5,482 nucleotides of DNA from the NCBI GenBank assembly GCA_913020255.1, contig CAJWAW010000047.1:1-5482 (forward strand). The letters run 5' to 3'. The notes beneath the pieces were generated by a model. That model did no database searches and had not been told where the DNA came from. It saw only the letters and a list, made by a program, of their open reading frames with translations. Source of the stretch: an uncultured Fidelibacterota bacterium. Its GTDB lineage: Bacteria; Marinisomatota; Marinisomatia; SCGC-AAA003-L08; GCA-002707645. The translations under genes were made by a program, and so were the position numbers. Shown here piece by piece: positions 1 to 5,482 of this stretch. Each line of letters begins with the position of its first letter. Position 1 is the stretch's first letter.

Positions 1-60
1 AATGAGCATCTTAATGCTAACCAAATTGATTCAATTGATGAAAAGAAATTATTGAGTTAA
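1..60 (+). CDS. 3' end of an unidentified upstream gene (partial)
   Basis: Reading from base 1 gives 19 sense codons and a TAA stop at 58-60. The tail reads roughly NEHLNANQIDSIDEKKLLS, a hydrophilic, charged C-terminus with no motif I can assign. The frame is chosen because it is open from the window edge and ends 19 bases before selA on the same strand, the spacing expected inside an operon. Frame 2 has a short ATG-to-TGA reading (2-55) and frame 3 is quickly closed. selD would be a natural neighbour of selA, but nothing in these few residues supports or excludes it. With only 20 codons, it is not certain that this is a gene end at all. Confidence 0.5.
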   Translation, partial: NEHLNANQIDSIDEKKLLS

Positions 61-79
61 ACGAAATGAGTTACGTATT

Positions 80-1477
80 ATGAATAATAAACAAAATAAA
101 GTCCGTGAGGCTCTTAAACTTATTCCTTCAATTGATGAAATTCTAAAGGAACATAAAATTTCTGGTAGAAATACTCCCTTAGATTTTATCAAACATAATC
201 TAAATAATAAGTTAAATGAAATAAGAAAAGATTTTCAATCAGGCAAGATTGATAAAAACCCAAAAAAATATATAAATGATCAAATTACACAAGTATGCAA
301 TGAATCATGTCAAAATAGTTTAAAACCTGTAATTAATGGAACAGGTATTATATTGCATACAGGTCTTGGAAGAGCTCCAATTTCAAAAGAGATTTTAATA
401 GATGGTATAATGCAAAATTATCCATATTCAAATCTTGAGATTAATATCAAAAATGGTAAAAGAGGTGATAGAAATATTCATATTTCTAAATTAATTAGTA
501 GTATTTGTAATGCAGAAGAATCAATTGTAGTTAATAATAATGCAGCCGCTGTTATGTTAACATTAAATAGTCTTTGTAATAATAAAGATGTTATAATCAG
601 TCGCGGGCAACAGGTAGAAATTGGTGGTTCATTTAGGATTCCAGATGTAATACAAAAATCTAATTGCAATATGATAGAAGTTGGTACTACAAATAAAACT
701 CATACAGCAGATTATGAAAATGTTATTAATAAAAAAACAGGTGCAATTTTATATGTGCATACTAGCAATTATAAAGTAATAGGATTTACCAATGAAATAG
801 ATATAAAAAAATTATCAAAATTAGCAAAAAAATATAAAATTCCTCTAATTATAGATTTAGGGAGTGGTTCAATTATTGATTTCAAATCTTTTGGTTTACC
901 TATGGAAAAAATGATTAAAAAATATATGGAATTAGGTGCTGATATTATAACATTTAGTGGAGATAAGCTACTAGGAGGACCTCAATCTGGGATTATTTCT
1001 GGTCAAAATGACTTAATTAAATTAATTAAACAAAATTCAATATATAGGGCAGTTAGATGTGATAAAATTAGAATTTCAATTTTAGAAAATGTATTAAGAA
1101 CTTATTATTCTTCTAAAAATGTTTCAGAAAAGAATCTAGCAATTCAACTTTTTTTAAGATCAGAAAATGAGCTTAAAAAAAATGCAGAAAAAATCTTAGA
1201 AAGTTTATCTAAAAAAATAATCAAAGAATTCAATATTAGTTATGAATGTTCACAAGTTGAAGCAGGAAGTGGTTCCTTACCAACAGAAAAGATGGAAAGT
1301 GTTGCTTTATCTTTTAGATCAAATAGCTTATCTGCTAATAAAATTTATCAAAAATTTCTTAATATGGATATTCCCTTAATTGGATATATTAATAATGATA
1401 TGTTTTTTATTGATTTAAAGGCAATTCCAAATGATCAATTAGAATTATTAATTAAATCTATAAATACTATAATCTAA
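80..1477 (+). CDS. selA: L-seryl-tRNA(Sec) selenium transferase (selenocysteine synthase) SelA
   Basis: SelA is a cytosolic PLP enzyme that converts Ser-tRNA(Sec) to Sec-tRNA(Sec) using selenophosphate; the E. coli enzyme is a decamer. The 465 residues match the usual bacterial length (about 460). Residues 1-80 form the N-terminal region that in the family binds tRNA(Sec), with the LIPSIDEIL segment near the start. The large PLP domain follows: INGTGIILHTGLGR (85-98), RGQQVEIGGSFR (175-186), EVGTTN (200-205), DLGSGS (259-264), and SGDKLLGGPQ with K296 as the expected PLP-binding lysine. GSGSLP (396-401) is the conserved C-terminal-domain motif. ATG80 is the first start after the in-frame TGA at 53-55, and the protein begins at the normal place; no good Shine-Dalgarno sequence precedes it. 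Its TAA stop shares one base with the selB start. No missing catalytic residue or frameshift was seen. Identity is firm; archaeal SelA-like paralogues are unlikely given the N-terminal domain and selB next door. Confidence 0.98.
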   Translation: MNNKQNKVREALKLIPSIDEILKEHKISGRNTPLDFIKHNLNNKLNEIRKDFQSGKIDKNPKKYINDQITQVCNESCQNSLKPVINGTGIILHTGLGRAPISKEILIDGIMQNYPYSNLEINIKNGKRGDRNIHISKLISSICNAEESIVVNNNAAAVMLTLNSLCNNKDVIISRGQQVEIGGSFRIPDVIQKSNCNMIEVGTTNKTHTADYENVINKKTGAILYVHTSNYKVIGFTNEIDIKKLSKLAKKYKIPLIIDLGSGSIIDFKSFGLPMEKMIKKYMELGADIITFSGDKLLGGPQSGIISGQNDLIKLIKQNSIYRAVRCDKIRISILENVLRTYYSSKNVSEKNLAIQLFLRSENELKKNAEKILESLSKKIIKEFNISYECSQVEAGSGSLPTEKMESVALSFRSNSLSANKIYQKFLNMDIPLIGYINNDMFFIDLKAIPNDQLELLIKSINTII

Positions 1478-1479
1478 TG
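1475..1479 (+). promoter_or_regulatory. TAATG stop-start junction of selA and selB
   Basis: The selA stop TAA (1475-1477) and the selB start ATG (1477-1479) share one A. The bases just upstream are A/T with no Shine-Dalgarno-like purine run. This arrangement usually means that the terminating ribosome restarts on the next gene, keeping the two products in proportion. The overlap is seen directly; coupling is inferred. Confidence 0.7.
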
Positions 1480-3372
1480 AATGAACTGATTGTAGGATTA
1501 TCAGGCCATATTGATCATGGCAAAACTTCAATAATTAAATCATTAACAAATGAATTTTCTGGAACTCTAAAGGAAGATGTTAAAAGAGGGATGACAGTTG
1601 ATTTAGGTATTGCATTTTTAAATGATAAAATTACTTTAATTGATGTACCAGGGCATCGTGATTTTATTAAAAATATGTTATCTGGAATACAGTCTGTTGA
1701 TGTAGGTCTTCTGGTAATTGCAGCTGATGATGGTATTATGCCTCAAACCATTGATCATTTTAATATTCTTAAATTACTTGATGTATCTGAATTAATTATA
1801 TTGATTAATAAAATTGATTTAGTTGATGAAGAAATGATTGAATTAGTTAAATTAGAAATACAGGATTTAATTAATGATACTAAATATAAACATGCAGACA
1901 TTTTAAATATTTCTACCTTAGAAAATAAAGGTATAAAAGAATTAAAGAACACATTAGAAAATATTTCAAGAATTGATAAAAAGGATAATGGTGCTTTTAG
2001 AATGCCTATTGACCGCATTTTTTCTGTAAAAGGTTTTGGAACAGTTGTAACAGGGACTGTTACTTCAGGTAGTGTTACTATTGGAACAGAAGTAAAGATT
2101 GAGCCAATATCAAAGTTAGCCAAAATTAGAGGAATCAATTCTCATAATAATACATCAAGCTCTGCTTCAATTGGTCAAAGAGCTGCAATTAATCTTCAAA
2201 ATATTGATAAAGATGATATTAAAAGAGGTTATCAGGTAGTAGATAAGAATTTATTTGGAGGAGTATATTCAGTAATAGCAGAAATACAAATTTTAGATGA
2301 TTTAGATAAACCTATTAAAAGAAATCAAAGAGTTAGAATTCATTTAGGTACAGCTGAAGTAATAGGTACAATATTTTTGTTTGATCAAAAGAATATTAAA
2401 TCAGGAGAGACGGCAACGGTATTACTCAATTTTGAAAAACCAATAGTAGCTTCTTATAGAGATAAATTTATTATAAGACACTATTCTCCTATATTTACAT
2501 TAGGAGGAGGAAATATTATTTTACATTCAAAAATTAAGAATAATTTTTTTAATCAGGATATGAAATTATCTGAAATATCAAATATGGTTAATGATATAAA
2601 AAATACAGATAAAAATAATTTTATTGATTTTATTATTGAGAAATTTGCTTTAAATCCTATTTTATTTGATGATTTTTGTAATCAATTAGGTTATTCAAAA
2701 TTACAGTTATTAGATTTATTAAAATCTTATAATAATATCAATGAAGTAAAGCATTTAAATAAAAGTTGGTTATTAACAGATACTCAAATTCAAAAATCAA
2801 AATCTACAATACTGAATTCTATATCTAATTTTTTCAAAAATAATAATTATGCAAATAGTATTAATAAAGAGATTATTATTAATGATACGAACACAAATCC
2901 TGATTATATTGATTATTTATTAATAATTTTACAAAACGAAAATAAAATTGAAAAAAAATCTGATGGTTGGTCACTTTTTAAACATGAAATTAAGTTAAGT
3001 GCAATAGATGAAAAAAATAAAAAAACACTTATCAATATTTTGGACAAAGAAGGTTTTAATACCTCTTCAATTAAAGATTTAGTAATTAAATGTAATATGA
3101 AAGATGAAAAATCATTAATGGAGATTATTAAAATATGCGAAAATCAAAATCTGTTATTAAGAATCGATCAATCGATTTTAATAACATCTTCTAATTTCGA
3201 TAAATTAAAAAATAAGTTAACTATCTTTTTTAAACAACAATCATCAATTACTGTACCAGAGTTTAAAGAATTATTAAATATTTCAAGAAAATATGCAATC
3301 CCTATGCTTGAATATTTAGATAAAATTCAATTTACAAATAGAAATGGCAATAAAAGAGAATTAATAAAATGA
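1477..3372 (+). CDS. selB: Selenocysteine-specific translation elongation factor SelB
   Basis: SelB is an EF-Tu-like GTPase that binds Sec-tRNA(Sec) and, through its C-terminal winged helices, the SECIS hairpin after an in-frame UGA in selenoprotein mRNA. The 631 residues fit the family (614 in E. coli). GTPase motifs are complete: G1 GHIDHGKTS (10-18), G2 region RGMTVDLG (37-44), G3 DVPGH (56-60), G4 NKID (111-114) and a G5-like STL (146-148). The RGMTVDLG form is typical of SelB rather than EF-Tu. Domain II begins with FRMPIDRIFSVKGFGTVVTG (174-193). Domain III ends with RDKFIIRHYSP and LGGGN (328-346), a SelB signature. Residues from about 360 form the winged-helix region, more lysine- and asparagine-rich and less conserved, ending in the conserved SRKYAIPMLEYLD (603-615) of the last RNA-binding winged helix. 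It overlaps selA by one base and mutS by four. The stop is TGA, notable in an organism that decodes some UGA codons. No truncation or frameshift was seen. Confidence 0.98.
   Translation: MNELIVGLSGHIDHGKTSIIKSLTNEFSGTLKEDVKRGMTVDLGIAFLNDKITLIDVPGHRDFIKNMLSGIQSVDVGLLVIAADDGIMPQTIDHFNILKLLDVSELIILINKIDLVDEEMIELVKLEIQDLINDTKYKHADILNISTLENKGIKELKNTLENISRIDKKDNGAFRMPIDRIFSVKGFGTVVTGTVTSGSVTIGTEVKIEPISKLAKIRGINSHNNTSSSASIGQRAAINLQNIDKDDIKRGYQVVDKNLFGGVYSVIAEIQILDDLDKPIKRNQRVRIHLGTAEVIGTIFLFDQKNIKSGETATVLLNFEKPIVASYRDKFIIRHYSPIFTLGGGNIILHSKIKNNFFNQDMKLSEISNMVNDIKNTDKNNFIDFIIEKFALNPILFDDFCNQLGYSKLQLLDLLKSYNNINEVKHLNKSWLLTDTQIQKSKSTILNSISNFFKNNNYANSINKEIIINDTNTNPDYIDYLLIILQNENKIEKKSDGWSLFKHEIKLSAIDEKNKKTLINILDKEGFNTSSIKDLVIKCNMKDEKSLMEIIKICENQNLLLRIDQSILITSSNFDKLKNKLTIFFKQQSSITVPEFKELLNISRKYAIPMLEYLDKIQFTNRNGNKRELIK
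3355..3360 (+). promoter_or_regulatory. Weak ribosome binding site candidate for mutS
   Basis: AGAGAA lies 8 bases before the mutS ATG, inside the last codons of selB. It is only a partial match to a Shine-Dalgarno sequence, and in such A-rich DNA it could be chance. It is still the best purine run ahead of any of the three starts in the window. Initiation at mutS could depend on it, on re-initiation from selB, or on both. Confidence 0.3.
3369..3372 (+). promoter_or_regulatory. ATGA start-stop overlap of selB and mutS
   Basis: The mutS ATG (3369-3371) and the selB TGA (3370-3372) overlap in a four-base ATGA, a classic bacterial coupling junction. It supports co-transcription of mutS with selAB and translational coupling of mutS to selB. 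The overlap is seen directly; coupling is inferred. Confidence 0.7.
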
Positions 3373-5482
3373 GTGCGATTGATAAGAATAAAGCAACTCC
3401 TGTTATGAAACAATTTTGGAATATTAAGGAGCAACATCAAGATTGTATAATTTTATTTAGAATGGGTGATTTTTATGAAACATTTGAAAAAGATGCAGAA
3501 ATTACTTCTAAAATATTAGGTATAGCCTTAACAAAGAGATCAAATGGCGCAGCTTCATCAGTAGCTCTAGCAGGTTTCCCCTACCATTCTTTAGATCAAT
3601 ATTTATATAAGTTATTAAAAGATGGTCATAAGGTAGCTATATGTGAACAAGTAGAAGATGCATCTCAAGCTAAAGGGATTGTAAAAAGAGAAGTTGTAGA
3701 AGTCGTATCTCCAGGAACTACTATATCAGATAAATTTTTAGATCATAGCACTAATAATTATATATGTTGCGCATATTATGATAGAACTAATATTGGTGTC
3801 TCATTACTTGATTATTCTACGGGTGAATTTTATACTAATCAAATTGAAGCTCATAATTTTGATAATCTCATTTTGCAATATAATATTTCAGAATTTTTAG
3901 TTTTAGAATCACAAAAAGAATTATTTGAAAAATTTAAATCTACAAAGGAAATTTTTACAAATTCTATTCCAGATTGGTTAAATGAATGGAATTATAATAA
4001 TGAAATTCTATGTAATCATTTTAGTATTAAATCAATGAAAGGCTTTGGTCTTAATGACAAATCTTCATGTATTATTTCATCTGGCATAATTATGCATTAT
4101 TTAAATGAAAATTTCAATCGTAAATCTTCTCATATTAATAGTTTAAAATCTTTATCATATAATAATAAAATGCAATTAGATTATTATACTACTAGAAATT
4201 TAGAATTATTTGAATCTTTATTAAATAGTAATAAGAGAAAAGGTACATTATTATCAACAATAGATAAAACAGTAACTTCATCAGGAAGTAGGCTATTAAA
4301 AAATTGGGTTACTAATCCTCTTATTGATAAAAAATTAATTAATAAAAGATTAGATATCATTGAGGAATTTATTAATGATTATAATTTTTTAGAGTATACC
4401 AGAAGTGAATTAAAAAATACTTATGATATTAAAAGAATAATTTCAAAAATTTCATGCAATAAGGTTAATCCTCTAGATTTAATTAACTTATCAGATTCTT
4501 TGAATTTTTTAAATTCTTTTAGAGATAATATTTCTTCTGATAAAAAAAACATCATAGAATTAATAAGTCAAGTTTTCAAAACTGATAAAATTATTGATTT
4601 AATTCATAAGACTTTAAAAGATAGTCCTTCTATTAATATGAAAAAGGGAGATTTTGTTCGAGATGGTTTTTCAAGTGATTTAGATGAATTACGTACTATT
4701 TCAAATGATGCTAATGATTGGATGTTAAATTATCAACAAAAACTTAAAGAAGAGACTAATATATCTAGTTTAAAAATTAGTTTTAATAAAATTTTTGGTT
4801 ATTATATTGATGTTACTAAAACACATTCAGATAAGGTTCCTGATAATTTTATAAAAAAACAAACTTTAGTTAATAATGAACGTTATTTTACAGAAGAATT
4901 AAAGGAATTTGAGCATAAAATTTTAAATGCAGATCATAAAATAATAACTTTAGAAAATAAAATTTTTGATAATTTATGCATTCAAATTTTAGAAGATATT
5001 ATTAATATTCAATTTAATGCAGATTTGATTTCTAAGATTGATATTTTTTCATCTTTAGCATATTTATCAGTAAATAATAGATATGTTCGTCCAAAAATAA
5101 GTGATAGTTTTACATTAGAAATTAAAAATGGTAGACACCCCGTAGTTGAAGAGCTTATTTCAAATGATGATCAATTCATTTCAAATGATACAAACCTTAA
5201 TGAAAAAGAATTTTTATCCATTATTACTGGTCCTAATATGGCTGGGAAAAGTACTTATTTAAGACAAATTGGACTTATTATAATCATGGCACAAATAGGT
5301 TCATTTGTACCAGCAGATTATGCTAAAGTAGGTATAGTTGATAGATTGTTTACAAGAGTAGGTGCTAGTGATAATTTAGCTGAAGGAGAATCTACATTCC
5401 TTGTTGAAATGCAAGAAACAGCAAACATTCTAAATAATGCAACTAAAAATAGTCTTATTATATTAGATGAAATTGGCAGAGG
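3369..5482 (+). CDS. mutS: DNA mismatch repair ATPase MutS (3' end beyond the window)
   Basis: MutS binds mismatches and small loops as a dimer in the cytoplasm and uses ATP to recruit MutL and start strand repair. I translated 704 codons plus two bases with no internal stop. Domain I (about 1-120) holds FYE (35-37), the mismatch-wedge Phe and Glu of MutS1 (F36/E38 in E. coli), within LFRMGDFYETF; this marks a true repair MutS rather than MutS2. The connector spans about 125-255, and the lever and clamp about 265-570, with FGYYIDV, KQTL and ERYFTEELKEFE at 476-515. The ATPase domain follows: GRHPVVEE (588-595), Walker A TGPNMAGKST (620-629), RVGASDNLAEGESTF, then ILDEIGR (698-704) with Walker B D700 and E701. 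The window ends inside the DEIGRGTS signature, so roughly 150-170 C-terminal residues (rest of the ATPase, helix-turn-helix, tetramer region) are missing only because of the cut. The ATG overlaps the selB stop; the product begins at the normal family position, which supports this start. The TKRSNGAA and LAGFPYHSLD segments look like FCB-group MutS. Confidence 0.98.
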   Translation, partial: MSAIDKNKATPVMKQFWNIKEQHQDCIILFRMGDFYETFEKDAEITSKILGIALTKRSNGAASSVALAGFPYHSLDQYLYKLLKDGHKVAICEQVEDASQAKGIVKREVVEVVSPGTTISDKFLDHSTNNYICCAYYDRTNIGVSLLDYSTGEFYTNQIEAHNFDNLILQYNISEFLVLESQKELFEKFKSTKEIFTNSIPDWLNEWNYNNEILCNHFSIKSMKGFGLNDKSSCIISSGIIMHYLNENFNRKSSHINSLKSLSYNNKMQLDYYTTRNLELFESLLNSNKRKGTLLSTIDKTVTSSGSRLLKNWVTNPLIDKKLINKRLDIIEEFINDYNFLEYTRSELKNTYDIKRIISKISCNKVNPLDLINLSDSLNFLNSFRDNISSDKKNIIELISQVFKTDKIIDLIHKTLKDSPSINMKKGDFVRDGFSSDLDELRTISNDANDWMLNYQQKLKEETNISSLKISFNKIFGYYIDVTKTHSDKVPDNFIKKQTLVNNERYFTEELKEFEHKILNADHKIITLENKIFDNLCIQILEDIINIQFNADLISKIDIFSSLAYLSVNNRYVRPKISDSFTLEIKNGRHPVVEELISNDDQFISNDTNLNEKEFLSIITGPNMAGKSTYLRQIGLIIIMAQIGSFVPADYAKVGIVDRLFTRVGASDNLAEGESTFLVEMQETANILNNATKNSLIILDEIGR

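Noticed and set aside
52..81. Promoter-like pair TTGAGT (52-57) and TATTAT (76-81) with an 18-base spacer
   Set aside because: The -10-like box overlaps the selA ATG at 80, so a transcript starting downstream would lack the selA start. Such matches are frequent in AT-rich DNA.
66..83. Five-codon ATG reading frame whose TGA overlaps the selA ATG, resembling a leader peptide
   Set aside because: It is too short to judge, has no ribosome binding site, and no attenuator hairpin follows. Chance is enough to explain it.
30..140. 14-base direct repeat TTCAATTGATGAAA at 30-43 and 127-140
   Set aside because: Both copies lie in coding frames and read Ser-Ile-Asp-Glu with the commonest AT-rich codons. 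There is no third copy nearby and no flanking structure.
478..669. Minus-strand open frame of 63 codons inside selA
   Set aside because: It lies wholly within conserved selA coding sequence, has no recognisable motif, and minus-strand openings are expected in AT-rich DNA with this codon use.
1755..2138. Minus-strand open frame of 127 codons inside selB
   Set aside because: It is antisense to the GTPase and domain II of SelB, shows no family features, and its Ser/Ile/Val-rich composition looks like an antisense reading of selB codons.
3162..3178. Tandem AATCGATC/AATCGATT near the end of selB, considered as an operator or terminator stem
   Set aside because: It is not a full inverted repeat, sits inside coding sequence for the winged-helix region, and has no T-run placed as in a terminator.
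4542..4550. A8 run followed by C in mutS, containing an in-frame A AAA AAC slippery heptamer, considered as a frameshift or mutator switch
   Set aside because: A-runs of this length also occur in selA (1175-1182), so it is not special to mutS. A -1 shift would soon reach a stop, with no evident stimulatory hairpin or useful short product.
1..5482. Possible tRNA-Sec (selC), CRISPR, insertion sequence or terminator
   Set aside because: The window is filled by coding sequence apart from bases 61-79. No G/C-rich tRNA-like stems, spaced repeats, transposase motifs or hairpin-plus-T-run were seen by eye.

Overview
This window is a compact, single-strand stretch of a very AT-rich bacterial chromosome. 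It carries two complete genes, selA (80-1477) and selB (1477-3372), followed by a mutS gene (3369 onward) that runs off the right edge. The first 60 bases are the likely 3' end of another same-strand gene. Coding density is close to 100%. The only gap is 61-79; selA and selB share one base, and selB and mutS share four. This is the layout of one transcription unit, but no promoter or terminator is visible, so its ends must lie outside.

selA and selB are the dedicated protein factors of bacterial selenocysteine insertion. SelA uses selenophosphate to convert Ser-tRNA(Sec) to Sec-tRNA(Sec). SelB is the special elongation factor that carries Sec-tRNA(Sec) to the ribosome at a UGA followed by a SECIS hairpin. 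Both proteins are full length with the key motifs present, so the organism very probably decodes some UGA codons as selenocysteine. The other two parts, selD (selenophosphate synthetase) and selC (tRNA-Sec), are not in this window, nor is any recognisable selenoprotein gene. mutS encodes the mismatch-recognition ATPase of DNA repair; 704 codons are present, from the Phe-x-Glu mismatch-reading motif to the Walker B region. It has no obvious biochemical link to SelA or SelB, so the shared unit may reflect genome compaction rather than joint function.

Organism: G+C is well below 30% by eye (not computed), arginine is mostly AGA, and tryptophan is TGG with no in-frame TGA, so the mycoplasma code is not in use. 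Gene starts have weak or no Shine-Dalgarno sequence. The MutS N-terminus resembles the Bacteroidota/Chlorobi/Marinimicrobia (FCB) type. A streamlined marine bacterium such as Marinimicrobia (SAR406) is my best guess, but this rests on remembered family resemblance and is weak.

I see no mobile element, CRISPR array, tRNA or rRNA gene, or sign of recent transfer. I found no evidence of an undescribed system; the most unusual feature is the selA-selB-mutS gene order with overlapping junctions.
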